From the NCBI GenBank assembly GCA_025057315.1, contig JANWXW010000084.1, forward strand, positions 1 to 55,696: a stretch of DNA of 55,696 bases. The letters run 5' to 3'. Position 1 is the stretch's first letter. Each line of letters begins with the position of its first letter. Below, piece by piece: positions 24,016-32,441 of this stretch. The stretch is from Myxococcota bacterium. Its GTDB lineage: Bacteria > Myxococcota_A > Polyangia > Palsa-1104 > JAEUJZ01. Both the position numbers and the translations under genes were made by a program. Under the pieces are notes generated by a model. That model had not been told where the DNA came from. It did no database searches and was given only the letters and a program-made list of their open reading frames with translations.

Positions 24016-25611
24016 ATGCGGGTGCCGCTGCTTGCCCTGCTGGCCGCCCTGTCAGCGCCGCCGTGCCAGCGCTGGAACCCGGAGCTGTGCGATGACATTC
24101 GCCCCTGCGGCGGCGGACGCATCTGCGGCCCCCCCGAGGCCGATGGGCGGCGCCGCTGTGTCCCGGCCGATGGGGGCTGGTCGGCTTGCACCAGCTCCGC
24201 CGAGTGCCCGGAGGAGCTGCCGCTGTGCGGTGCCGGGCTGGCGCTGTGTCGCGCCTGTCAGCCCGGCGAGGATGCCGCCTGCCGGGAGCGCAACCCTCGC
24301 CTGCCGCGCTGTCTGGGCCCCCGCTGCGTCGAGTGCCTGCCCGGTGCGGACTCCATCCAGTCTGGCGACTGCCCGCCTGGGGCCCCGGTGTGTGACCGCG
24401 GCTCTGCCTCGTGCCGGCCCTGCCGCCTGCACGCCGAGTGCCGCTCCGGGGTCTGTGTCAAGGACGACCGCACTGCGCCGCCGGGCCTGTCCCGCGGCAT
24501 GTGTGTGCCAGAGGACCAGGTGCTGGTCATCGACCAGACCGCGTGCAATGACCTGGGGCCGGTGTTCTGCACACCCGCGGTGGCGCTGTCGCGCATGGAC
24601 CGCGGGCACCGCCACCTGGTGTTCCGCCGCACGGCCCGCAACATGGAGGTGCTGCTGTCGGAGCTCGATGTGGGTCTGAACGAGCCCCAGCGCGGCATCG
24701 ACCTGCACCTGATCGGGCCGCTCAGCGATGGGCCGCCGGACCAGCTGCAGGAGATGCCCCCGGTGACCATCGGCGGCATCCGCGCCCGCCGCGGCTTTAT
24801 CGTCTGGCCGCGCACCCGCGTGACGATCGAGGGGTTTTTCATCGCCGGGGCGCAAATCGGCCTGGACTGCATCGGCGATCAGGCGGTGCCCACGGAGGTG
24901 CGCCTGGTGCGCTCCCTGCTGGGGGACAACCGCACCGCGGTGTCGCTCAAAAACGGCTGCCGCCTGGAGCTGCGCGAGTCGTGGCTGGGGCGCCGGCCGC
25001 CGCAGGGGCGCTTCCGGGGCATCCATGGCAACCGGCTCGCGCTGGAGGTGCTCAGCAGCGACTTTGACATCGAAAACAGCGTGCTGTGCGGCAACGGCGC
25101 GGCCGACTCCTTTGGCGGCATCCGGATCGTGGGCCTGGGCGGGCGGCCCCTGTCGACCGTGGTCAACACGACCTTTTTCGCCCAGGCCGGGCGCGCAGCT
25201 GCAGGCGGGCGCTTCTACACGGACCTGGTCTGCGAGGGCACGCAGGATCGGCTGGCCGTGCTCAACAGCCTGTTTCTGCACGGTCCAGACGACCCGCTGC
25301 CCGCAGATGGCTACGTGTCGCCCGCCTGCGGCCCCCACCTGCACGCCCTGGGCTCGGACGACCCCCAGCTGGGGGCCCAGCCCACCGTCCTGCTGCCGCC
25401 TGGGCAGGGGGCCGGCTTCCGCGACGTGGCCGCCCTGGACCTCCGCCTGGCGGGCGAGGGCGAGGGGCCAGCGCAGCAGGCGCTGCGTTCAGGGGGCCTG
25501 CCAGCTGTCACGGTGCGGGGCGTGCCGGTGGCGGCGCCGCCAGCAGACATGGACGGGCGGCCTCGACCCTCAGGCCGGCTGGCCATCGGGGCGTACGAGC
25601 CCGTTCAATAA
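24016..25611 (+). CDS. Secreted Cys-rich protein with right-handed beta-helix region
   Basis: The product is about 531 residues, starting MRVPLLALLAALSAPPC. A Cys-rich N-terminal region (about 15-160) has repeated C-x4-6-C patterns, for example SAECPEELPLC and HAECRSGVC. A beta-helix-like region follows, of the choice-of-anchor Q / polymorphic surface kind, with GFFIAGAQIGLDCIG, SVLCGNGAADSFGGIRI and VVNTTFF. It ends with the AIGAYEPVQ motif typical of that group. The Cys at position 17 is not in a good lipobox, so anchoring is uncertain. It is probably a surface or secreted structural/adhesive protein. An in-frame ATG at 23995 is possible. Confidence 0.75.
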   Translation: MRVPLLALLAALSAPPCQRWNPELCDDIRPCGGGRICGPPEADGRRRCVPADGGWSACTSSAECPEELPLCGAGLALCRACQPGEDAACRERNPRLPRCLGPRCVECLPGADSIQSGDCPPGAPVCDRGSASCRPCRLHAECRSGVCVKDDRTAPPGLSRGMCVPEDQVLVIDQTACNDLGPVFCTPAVALSRMDRGHRHLVFRRTARNMEVLLSELDVGLNEPQRGIDLHLIGPLSDGPPDQLQEMPPVTIGGIRARRGFIVWPRTRVTIEGFFIAGAQIGLDCIGDQAVPTEVRLVRSLLGDNRTAVSLKNGCRLELRESWLGRRPPQGRFRGIHGNRLALEVLSSDFDIENSVLCGNGAADSFGGIRIVGLGGRPLSTVVNTTFFAQAGRAAAGGRFYTDLVCEGTQDRLAVLNSLFLHGPDDPLPADGYVSPACGPHLHALGSDDPQLGAQPTVLLPPGQGAGFRDVAALDLRLAGEGEGPAQQALRSGGLPAVTVRGVPVAAPPADMDGRPRPSGRLAIGAYEPVQ

Positions 25612-25627
25612 GGTCTTCAATAACGAG

Positions 25628-25633
25628 TATAGT
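25628..25633 (+). promoter_or_regulatory. -10 box (TATAGT) 6 nt before the peroxiredoxin ATG
   Basis: TATAGT ends 6 nt before the ATG at 25640 in a locally AT-rich stretch. A weak -35-like TTCAAT (25604-25609) lies 18 nt upstream. No Shine-Dalgarno site is present. Confidence 0.45.
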
Positions 25634-25639
25634 CCCGGC

Positions 25640-26152
25640 ATGCGCACCCTGGTCTGCCTGCTGCTCTGTCTGCTGCCTGGTTGTCTGGCCCATGCCGAGC
25701 CCCCACGCGTCGGACAGGTGGCCCCAGACATCCAGCTCTTCGACGCCAACGATCGTCCCTTCTCGCTGGCCTCGCGCCGGGGGCAGTGGACGGTCCTGTA
25801 CTTCTATCCGCGAGACGACACGCCCGGCTGCACCCGGCAGGCCTGTGCCTTTCGCGACCGCATCGAGGCCATCCGCAAGCTCGGGGCCGAGGTCTACGGC
25901 GTGAGCCAGGACAGCACCGAGAGCCACCGCCGCTTCATGGCCAAGCACCGGCTGAACTTCCCGCTGCTGTCGGACCCGGGGGGCAAGGTGGCCCGCGCCT
26001 ACGGTGCCGATGGGCCCCTGGGGTTCAGCCGGCGCTGGACCTTTCTCATCGGGCCCGACCTGAAGATACGCTGGGTGCAAACGAACGTCGACCCGGCGCT
26101 CAACGCCCAGGAGGTGGCCGAGGTGCTGCAGCGGCTTCAGGAGACGCGCTAG
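25640..26152 (+). CDS. Bcp/PrxQ-type peroxiredoxin, exported, probably a lipoprotein
   Basis: The 170-residue product has an N-terminal export signal with a possible lipobox (LPGC, Cys15) and then a complete AhpC/TSA-type domain. The peroxidatic Cys64 (TPGCT) and resolving Cys69 (C-x4-C) match the Bcp/PrxQ group; R127-type positions lie in the conserved FSRRWTFLIGPD region. It reduces peroxides with thioredoxin-like donors, here in the periplasm or at the membrane, unlike the usual cytoplasmic Bcp. The ROK kinase gene follows after 1 nt, so the two are coupled. Confidence 0.87.
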   Translation: MRTLVCLLLCLLPGCLAHAEPPRVGQVAPDIQLFDANDRPFSLASRRGQWTVLYFYPRDDTPGCTRQACAFRDRIEAIRKLGAEVYGVSQDSTESHRRFMAKHRLNFPLLSDPGGKVARAYGADGPLGFSRRWTFLIGPDLKIRWVQTNVDPALNAQEVAEVLQRLQETR

Positions 26153-26153
26153 C

Positions 26154-27095
26154 ATGGAGCCCGGGCTGCGTCTGGGGGTGGACCTGGGAGGGACCAAGAT
26201 CGAGGCCGCGGTCGTCCGCCTGGACGGCGGGGCTGTGGAGGTGCTGGCGCGGCGTCGGGTCCCCACGGAGCAGCATCGCGGCTACGAGCACATCGTCGCC
26301 GCCGTGGTCCGCATCATCCAGGACACGGCCCGCCAGGCGCACCTGCCGGCGTTGCCGCCCGTGGGGGTGGGCATGCCCGGCAGCGTGACCCAGGGCGCGG
26401 GGAGCAGCGGCCCCCTGCTGGTGAAAAACTCCAACACCCAGTGCCTCAACGGCCGGCCGTTTCGCGACGATCTGCAGCGGGCCCTGGGGCACCCGGTGGC
26501 CTTTGCCAACGACGCCAACTGCTTTGCCCTGGCCGAGGCCCGCTGTGGCGCTGGCCGGGGATGCAGGGTGGTCTTCGGCGTCATCCTGGGCACGGGCGTG
26601 GGCGGGGGCATCGTCCTGGAGGGCCGCATCTGGGAGGGCGCGCAGGGCATCGCCGGCGAGTGGGGCCACGTGGTCCTGGACCCCAGCGGGCCGCCGTGCT
26701 ACTGCGGACGGCGCGGCTGCGTCGAGCGCTACCTGAGCGGCCCGGCCATCGAGCAAGCCTATGCGGCGCGCACCGGCGTGCACCGCCCGCTGCACGAGAT
26801 CGCCGCGCGAGCAGACGACCCCGCGGCCCGCGCCACGCTGGCCACGACCACCGAGACCTTTGGCCGCGCCCTGGCCACGGTCATCAACATCCTCGACCCC
26901 GAGATCGTGGTGCTCGGCGGGGGGGTGTCGAACCTGCCCCAGCTGTACGACGAGGGGGTGGCTGCCGTGCGGCGCTGGGTGTTCAACGACCGCCTGCAGA
27001 CCGCCATCGTGCGGCATCAGCTCGGCGACAGCGCGGGGGTGTTTGGCGCCGCCCTGCTGCCAGAGCCCGCCCTGCGCCCCCCTGCGCTCTCCTGA
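26154..27095 (+). CDS. ROK-family sugar kinase
   Basis: The 313-residue product has the ATP-binding DLGGTK (residues 10-15), catalytic D120 in FANDANC, and the ROK zinc site H172 with C182, C184 and C189 (CYCGRRGC). This fits a bacterial glucokinase, fructokinase or N-acetylglucosamine kinase. The ExGH motif is GEWGHVVLD, typical of ROK hexokinases; specificity cannot be fixed from sequence. The kinase would feed hexose phosphate to the nearby glucose-6-phosphate isomerase (32432), a loose functional link. It is coupled to the peroxiredoxin gene. Confidence 0.88.
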   Translation: MEPGLRLGVDLGGTKIEAAVVRLDGGAVEVLARRRVPTEQHRGYEHIVAAVVRIIQDTARQAHLPALPPVGVGMPGSVTQGAGSSGPLLVKNSNTQCLNGRPFRDDLQRALGHPVAFANDANCFALAEARCGAGRGCRVVFGVILGTGVGGGIVLEGRIWEGAQGIAGEWGHVVLDPSGPPCYCGRRGCVERYLSGPAIEQAYAARTGVHRPLHEIAARADDPAARATLATTTETFGRALATVINILDPEIVVLGGGVSNLPQLYDEGVAAVRRWVFNDRLQTAIVRHQLGDSAGVFGAALLPEPALRPPALS

Positions 27096-27291
27096 GGGGG
27101 GCAGCGGCCTCGAGACCCGGGCAGGGGGCGGTCCACCCTGCCGTGCCAAATCAGGCCAGAGGCTGCGTGCGGCAAGAGCCACGGCAACGCTTCCCCCCGG
27201 CCGGTGGGCCTGCGCGGCTCCGCACGGCGAGGCCGCCTGCCCCGGCTGGTAAGACCCCAGGCTGGGGCGAGCGCATCGCGGACTTGCCCGA

Positions 27292-27318
27292 TTGACGGCT
27301 TCCTCAAAGGAGCATAGT
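27292..27318 (+). promoter_or_regulatory. Promoter of the outer-membrane protein gene at 27343
   Basis: TTGACG (27292-27297), 15 nt and CATAGT (27313-27318) are followed by a 24-nt leader with AGAGAGGG before the ATG at 27343. The rest of the 247-bp gap after the ROK gene shows nothing else recognised. Confidence 0.5.
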
Positions 27319-27342
27319 GTCGGGAAAAAGAGAGGGTCGCGC

Positions 27343-28233
27343 ATGAGGACACCGCTGCTGTGGGCCCTGGCATTGGTTCAGGCCGGTCTGGCCGCGGAGG
27401 TGAGCGCCGCCCCCCCGGTGCCGATCGGGCCAACCGAAGGGGGGGAGGAGGTCATTCCGGAGCAGGACGCAGGGCGCGATCCGCCGGCTGCCCCGCCGCA
27501 GGCCCCGCCCGCTGCAGGGACAGCGGTGTCTCCGCCGCAGGCCGCGCCGCAGCCCATGTACTTCCCCGGGCCGGTCTTTGTCATCCCGGCCTGGCCGGGC
27601 GCTGCCACGCCGACCCAGCCGCCAGCCCGGGTGGCGCCTGCCCGCTCGCCGCTGCGGCCCCGCCCGGTGCTGCATCGCCTGGGCCTGGGTGCACGCGCCA
27701 CCAGCATGTGGGTCAACCAGCGCCTCTACGGGGCGGACCTGCTCATGATGGGCGGCGGCGCGCAGGCCCGGCTGCGCCTGGGCCACCGCTTCGGTCTGGA
27801 GGCCAGCTTCGACGTCGTCGGCCGCAACATCCACGAGGGGGTCTTTGAGCGGCTGTCCTACCCGGTGCAGCTGGCGGCCTTGCTGCACCTGTTGCCGCCG
27901 CGCCCGGGCCCCTTCTTCAGCGTGTATGCTGCCGCAGGCGGTGGCGTGGTGCCCACGCGCATCAGCCTAAACGACCGCACCTACCCCCCGCAGGAACTGA
28001 CGGCGACGGAGGTGATGGGACAGCTGGGGGTGGGCTGCGAGCTGCAGCTGGGTCGCCTGTCGCTGAGCGCCGATGCGCGGGCGGTGGGCCTGATGCGCCT
28101 GGGCGACCCGGACTACTACGACTCGTTCATCAAGCCGGACTCCGGGCCGCGTAGCCTCGGGCTGCGGCAGCCGCCTGTGCTCGAGCGCAGCCTGGGCTGG
28201 ACTTTCAGCATCGGCGCGATGTTCTGGCTCTGA
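27343..28233 (+). CDS. Outer-membrane beta-barrel protein with Pro/Ala-rich N-terminal linker
   Basis: The 296-residue product has a signal peptide (LAAEVSAA). A low-complexity region rich in Pro, Ala and Gln follows (about 40-100: PPAAPPQAPPAAG, PPQAAPQP). A barrel-like C-terminal domain of about 190 residues has alternating strands (LHRLGLGARATSMWV, LEASFDVVGRN, FFSVYAAAGGGVV, LSLSADARAVGL) and ends FSIGAMFWL. The linker may span the periplasm or peptidoglycan. The start is fixed by AGAGAGGG 7 nt upstream. The function is unknown. Confidence 0.75.
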   Translation: MRTPLLWALALVQAGLAAEVSAAPPVPIGPTEGGEEVIPEQDAGRDPPAAPPQAPPAAGTAVSPPQAAPQPMYFPGPVFVIPAWPGAATPTQPPARVAPARSPLRPRPVLHRLGLGARATSMWVNQRLYGADLLMMGGGAQARLRLGHRFGLEASFDVVGRNIHEGVFERLSYPVQLAALLHLLPPRPGPFFSVYAAAGGGVVPTRISLNDRTYPPQELTATEVMGQLGVGCELQLGRLSLSADARAVGLMRLGDPDYYDSFIKPDSGPRSLGLRQPPVLERSLGWTFSIGAMFWL

Positions 28234-28330
28234 CCCGGCGGCAAACGGACCAGAGCCAGGCTGTCGCCTCCACAAAGGCGGCACAGCTCCCTCGGCCAGC
28301 GCGGGACAGCCGCGCGGGGCGGAGCTCGGG

Positions 28331-28336
28331 TACAAT
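28331..28336 (+). promoter_or_regulatory. -10-like TACAAT upstream of the ThDP enzyme
   Basis: TACAAT matches the -10 pattern of the window. A good -35 box is not visible. It is followed by 39 nt of leader containing GAGGA ahead of the ATG at 28376. Confidence 0.35.
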
Positions 28337-28375
28337 CCGGCCGCTGCCAATCACCCCCTATCGAGGACCGCTGCC

Positions 28376-30208
28376 ATGGCCACGCGTGACGTTGCCCATC
28401 ACCCCCCACCGACCAGCGCCCACAACTGGGCCGTGCTCCTGTCCCAGACCCAGCTGCCGGCTATGGACGGACTGGAGCCGATCCAGCCTCCGGAGGACCC
28501 GGCCCGGCCCGTGCAGACCGCAGCCGAGACGATCGTTGATCTTTTGTGCCAGCACGGGCTGACGACTTTTTTTGGCGTGCCGGGTGGGCCGGTCATTCCG
28601 GTCTTTGATGCCATCCTGCGTCACCGACGAGCGCGCCTCATCGAGCCGCGGCACGAGACCTACGGCACCTTCGCCGCCATGGGCTTTTATCGGGCCACCG
28701 GCCAGGCCCCGGTGGTGGTGGTGACCGCCGGTCCTGGCTCCACCAACGTCGTCACGGGCGTGGTCTCGGCGCACCTCGAGCGGGTCCCCATGGTGGTCAT
28801 TTGCGGCGATGTGCCCTGGTCGCAGACCGGCCATCGCATGCTCCAGGACACCGGGCCAGGCGGCGTGGGCATCGAGCGGATGCTGACGGGGGTGAGCCGC
28901 TATGTGGTGCGGGTGGCCCACCCCGCCAGTGCCAGCAGCCAGGTGCGCGCCGCCATTGAGGCCGCGCTGGATCCGCACAACCCCGGGCCAGCGGTGGTGG
29001 TCATCTCCATCGACCGCGCCGGCGGCCGGGCCGATCCGCCGCAGCTCTTTTCGCCGCGGCCGGACCGTCCGCGGCAGGTGGCGGCCCCAGAGCCGGCGTT
29101 GGTCAGCCAGGTGGCGAGCACGCTCCGGTCGGCAGAGCGGCCGCTGCTGGTCATTGGTGCCGGCTGCCGGGGCGAGGCCAAGCGGGTGCTGCGTCTGTGT
29201 GAGGCCGTTGGGGCGCCCTTTTGTACCACGCCGCAGGCCAAGGGCATTCTGCCCGAGGATCATCCGCTGTCGCTGCGCAGCTGCGGCATGGGCGGCTCCC
29301 TGTGGGCCCGGCGCTACATGCGCGCTGGGGTCGATGTCGCGCTGGTGCTGGGCACCGACCTGGATGACATCAGCACGCTGGGGGCACCGCTGCTCGGCCG
29401 CTTTGGCACGCTCATCCACGTGGACACGGACCCGACCGTCTTTGCGCGCAACCACCCCACGGCGCTGGCCGCGATGTACGATGTGGGCGCCTTCAGCGAG
29501 GCGCTGGCCCAGCAGGTGAGCAAGTGGGGCCGCCCCCTGGACGGGGGGGCGCTGGCGGCCGAGGCGCGTGCCGTGTCGCCCTTTGATGTGCCGGAGTTCG
29601 CCCAGGATGAGGCCGTTCCGCTGGCGCCCCACCGTGCCATCGCCGACCTGGAGCGCGCCGCCGGACCCACGGCCAGCTTTCTGACCGACATCGGCGAGCA
29701 CATGATCTTTGCGCTGCACTACCTTACCATCCGCAGCGGGCAGCGCTTTACCATCCACCTGGGCCTGGGCTCCATGGGCTCTGGCATCAGCTCCATCATC
29801 GGCCAGGCGGTGGGCGAGCCGACGCGGCGGCACATCTGCATCTGCGGCGATGGTGGGATGCAGATGGCAGGGATGGAAATCCTGGTCGCCATCAAGCTCC
29901 GCCTGCCGGTCATCTACGCGGTGTTCAACGACGCCCGCTACAACATGGTCTACCATGGCTATCGCATCACCTTCGGGCGGGAGCAGAGCTGGGACACGCC
30001 GCCGGTGGACTTCGTCAAGTGGGCCGAGGCCGTCGGCGCACGCGGCGCACGCATCGAGCGACCGGGACAGATCACGACCGAGCTGCTCGATCAGCTCACC
30101 GCCGGCGGGGTGCCGGCCGTGCTGGACATCCGCTACGATGCCGATGTGCGCGTCAAGGGCAGCGGACGCGCAGAGGCCATCACCGAGATGGCCAAGCTGT
30201 CCACCTAA
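28376..30208 (+). CDS. ThDP-dependent enzyme, acetolactate-synthase-like large subunit
   Basis: The 610-residue product has the three-domain layout of ThDP enzymes of the pyruvate oxidase/acetohydroxyacid synthase family. The N-terminal PYR domain has catalytic E94 (in PRHETYG). A central domain with IGAGCRGEAKRV follows, and a C-terminal PP domain with GDGG at about 491 and Asn at about 518 binds Mg-ThDP. It has an extra N-terminal stretch of about 45 residues. No small regulatory subunit or other branched-chain gene lies nearby, so it may be a catabolic or specialised decarboxylase/carboligase rather than IlvB. Confidence 0.85.
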   Translation: MATRDVAHHPPPTSAHNWAVLLSQTQLPAMDGLEPIQPPEDPARPVQTAAETIVDLLCQHGLTTFFGVPGGPVIPVFDAILRHRRARLIEPRHETYGTFAAMGFYRATGQAPVVVVTAGPGSTNVVTGVVSAHLERVPMVVICGDVPWSQTGHRMLQDTGPGGVGIERMLTGVSRYVVRVAHPASASSQVRAAIEAALDPHNPGPAVVVISIDRAGGRADPPQLFSPRPDRPRQVAAPEPALVSQVASTLRSAERPLLVIGAGCRGEAKRVLRLCEAVGAPFCTTPQAKGILPEDHPLSLRSCGMGGSLWARRYMRAGVDVALVLGTDLDDISTLGAPLLGRFGTLIHVDTDPTVFARNHPTALAAMYDVGAFSEALAQQVSKWGRPLDGGALAAEARAVSPFDVPEFAQDEAVPLAPHRAIADLERAAGPTASFLTDIGEHMIFALHYLTIRSGQRFTIHLGLGSMGSGISSIIGQAVGEPTRRHICICGDGGMQMAGMEILVAIKLRLPVIYAVFNDARYNMVYHGYRITFGREQSWDTPPVDFVKWAEAVGARGARIERPGQITTELLDQLTAGGVPAVLDIRYDADVRVKGSGRAEAITEMAKLST

Positions 30209-30217
30209 GCCGGCACC

Positions 30218-32407
30218 GTGGTAGCATCCCCCGGGTCGGTGCCCGACGAGCCAAGGCCCGTGCAGAAGGAACGCGAGAAGCTGTGCTTTGCCTGCCCAGC
30301 GACCTACCCGGCCAGCTACTCCTCGTGCCCCCGCTGCCAGCTGCCGCTGGTCTTCCCCGTCATCGGCCACACCTGGGTGGTCGAGGGGCTGCTGGGCCGA
30401 GGGGGCATGGGTGCGGTCTTCGCCGCTCACTACGCCGGGGACCCCCAGCGCAAGGCCGCGGTCAAGGTGCTGGTGCCGGTGCCCGGGGAGCAGATGGCCG
30501 AGCGGCGCGCCCGCATCGGCCGCTTCCACCGCGAGGCGCTGGCGCTGCGGCGGCTGGTGCACGACAACATCGTGCAGCTATATGACTTTGCCCGGGAGCG
30601 GGATGGGTCGCTTTATCTGGCCATGGAGCGCCTGGAGGGGCCAACGCTCAGCACCTTGCTGCGGCAGCACGGTCGCCTGCCGCCCCCGGCGGCCGTGGGC
30701 CTGATTCTGCCCGTGCTGTCGGCAGTGGGCGCAGCGCACAAGGTGGGCGTCATCCACCGCGACCTGAAGCCCGACAACATCGTGCTGGCCACGGTCGGTC
30801 AGGGGCTGCAGCGCCGGCAAATCATCAAAGTGGTGGACTTTGGCGTGGCCCGGCTGGCCGGCGATACCTTCACCCGCACCGGCCAGGCCCTGGGCACGCC
30901 CGTCTACATGGCTCCCGAGCAGGCCAACGGCGCCGACATCGACGAGCGGGTAGACATCTATGGCACCGCTGCGGTGCTCTATGAGCTGCTCACCGGGCGT
31001 CCGCCCTTCTCGGTGCCTGACGCCCCCCATGCCAACCTGGCCGTGCTGGCGCTGGTGATGACCAGCGAGCCACGCGCCCCGCGGGAGCTGCAGCCAGATG
31101 TATCCCCGGCGCTGAGCGCGGTGGTGCTGCGTGCGCTTCGGCGCAACCGGGAGGAGCGCTATGCCTCGGCGGAGGAATTTGCCGCCGCGCTGCAGGAGGC
31201 GCTGGCCCGCCCGGAGTTCATCCCCTGGGTCCCGCCACCCGCTGAGCCCTCCGCCGAGGGGGGGACAGGGGCGTCGCTGCCCTCGCTGGGCACGGACTCC
31301 CTGCCGGGGTGGACGCCGCTTGTGGCGCAGGGACCTGCGGTGCAGCTTCCGCCGCGAGAGCGCCCGCAGCCCGCACCGAGCGCCGAGTCGCCTCGTCCGC
31401 TGGTGGGCGAGTCGGTGCCGCTGGCCCCGGCCACTCAACCGCGCTCGGCTGCGGCGCCCCTGACGGCCAGGCTGATGACCGGGTTGTACCTGGCCCTGGT
31501 CGGCGTGATCGCCATCGGGCTGGTGGTGGATCGGCTCGGCGTGCGCACCCCGCCGTCCTCTGGCGGCTCGGCACAGCTGGGGCAGGTGCCCTCTGGGCCA
31601 CCCACCCTGTCGCCGGGTCTGCGCCCGGCCGGCTCTGCCCCCGCGGCTCCGTCGTGTCCAGCCGGCATGGTGCCCATCCCGGCCGGCTGCTTCCGCATGG
31701 GAAGCGACGATCCTGCGGCCGATATCGACGAGCGGCCCCCGCGCTGGGTGTGCCTCAGCCGGGGCTACTGCCTGGACCGGACCGAAGTGGACAACGCCAG
31801 CTACCAGCGCTGCGTGCGCCAGGGCGGGTGCCGCCCTCCAGGCCGCGGCCTGCCCCGGCTTCGCTGGGCAGACTTCTTGCGGCCGGAGCAGCCGGTGGTG
31901 ATGGTCAGCTGGCAGGACGCCGAGCGCTACTGCCGCTTTGTCGGCAAGCGGCTGCCGACCGAGGCCGAGTGGGAGTATGCGGCGCGCGGGCCGGACAGCT
32001 GGCTCTACCCGTGGGGAAACGAGGAGCCCAGCTGCGACAGCGCCATCGTGGGGGCGTACGCCCTGCCCTGCACCGGGCAGGTGCCGTGGTGCCGGGCCGC
32101 CCGCCAGTGCCTGGGCCGGAACCCCTCCCACCCCGCACCACCGGGGTCGCGTCCCCGGGACACGAGCCCCTTTGGCGTGCTCGACCTGGCCGGCAACGTC
32201 TCGGAGTGGGTGGCAGACTGGTACGCTGAGGACTACTACGCCACGGCCCCTGCCCTGGACCCTGCGGGACCGGCCCAGGGACGCCAGCGCGTCTACCGCG
32301 GCGGGTCCTGGGGCCAGATGGGAGCCTACGTCCGCGCCAGCTTCCGCAACCGCATGGATCCGACCGCCCCGGGGGACATTGGGCTGGGGTTCCGCTGCGC
32401 CAAGTAG
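30218..32407 (+). CDS. Zinc-ribbon Ser/Thr protein kinase fused to an extracytoplasmic FGE-sulfatase-like domain
   Basis: The product is up to 729 residues. An N-terminal zinc-ribbon-like C-x2-C...C-x2-C (23-40) precedes a complete Hanks-type kinase (about 52-330): GRGGMG loop, K83, HRDLKPDN (180-187), DFG (207-209) and APE (232-234). A Pro-rich linker, one TM (about 421-438) and a C-terminal formylglycine-generating-enzyme-like domain (about 483-728; MVPIPAGCFRMGSDD, PTEAEWEYA, NVSEWVADW) follow. The kinase should be cytoplasmic and the FGE-like domain outside, perhaps as a sensor. The start codon is uncertain: GTG at 30218, 30239 or 30260; TAGCAT at 30222 favours 30239. Confidence 0.9.
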   Translation: MVASPGSVPDEPRPVQKEREKLCFACPATYPASYSSCPRCQLPLVFPVIGHTWVVEGLLGRGGMGAVFAAHYAGDPQRKAAVKVLVPVPGEQMAERRARIGRFHREALALRRLVHDNIVQLYDFARERDGSLYLAMERLEGPTLSTLLRQHGRLPPPAAVGLILPVLSAVGAAHKVGVIHRDLKPDNIVLATVGQGLQRRQIIKVVDFGVARLAGDTFTRTGQALGTPVYMAPEQANGADIDERVDIYGTAAVLYELLTGRPPFSVPDAPHANLAVLALVMTSEPRAPRELQPDVSPALSAVVLRALRRNREERYASAEEFAAALQEALARPEFIPWVPPPAEPSAEGGTGASLPSLGTDSLPGWTPLVAQGPAVQLPPRERPQPAPSAESPRPLVGESVPLAPATQPRSAAAPLTARLMTGLYLALVGVIAIGLVVDRLGVRTPPSSGGSAQLGQVPSGPPTLSPGLRPAGSAPAAPSCPAGMVPIPAGCFRMGSDDPAADIDERPPRWVCLSRGYCLDRTEVDNASYQRCVRQGGCRPPGRGLPRLRWADFLRPEQPVVMVSWQDAERYCRFVGKRLPTEAEWEYAARGPDSWLYPWGNEEPSCDSAIVGAYALPCTGQVPWCRAARQCLGRNPSHPAPPGSRPRDTSPFGVLDLAGNVSEWVADWYAEDYYATAPALDPAGPAQGRQRVYRGGSWGQMGAYVRASFRNRMDPTAPGDIGLGFRCAK

Positions 32408-32424
32408 GAGGCCGGCAGGGGTTC

Positions 32425-32441
32425 CAGGCCCTTAGGGCCTG
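32425..32441. terminator. Hairpin between the kinase and pgi that contains the pgi stop codon
   Basis: CAGGCCC (32425-32431), TTA and GGGCCTG (32435-32441) form a perfect 7-bp stem. The three loop bases are the TAA stop of pgi. It is placed to end both convergent transcripts but lacks a U-tract. Confidence 0.45.

Noticed and set aside
28358..30562. 734-codon open frame on the minus strand opposite the ThDP enzyme and kinase start
   Set aside because: It is a shadow of strongly biased codons; the plus strand carries clear ThDP motifs, while this frame has low-complexity Arg/Gly/His-rich sequence and no family motif.
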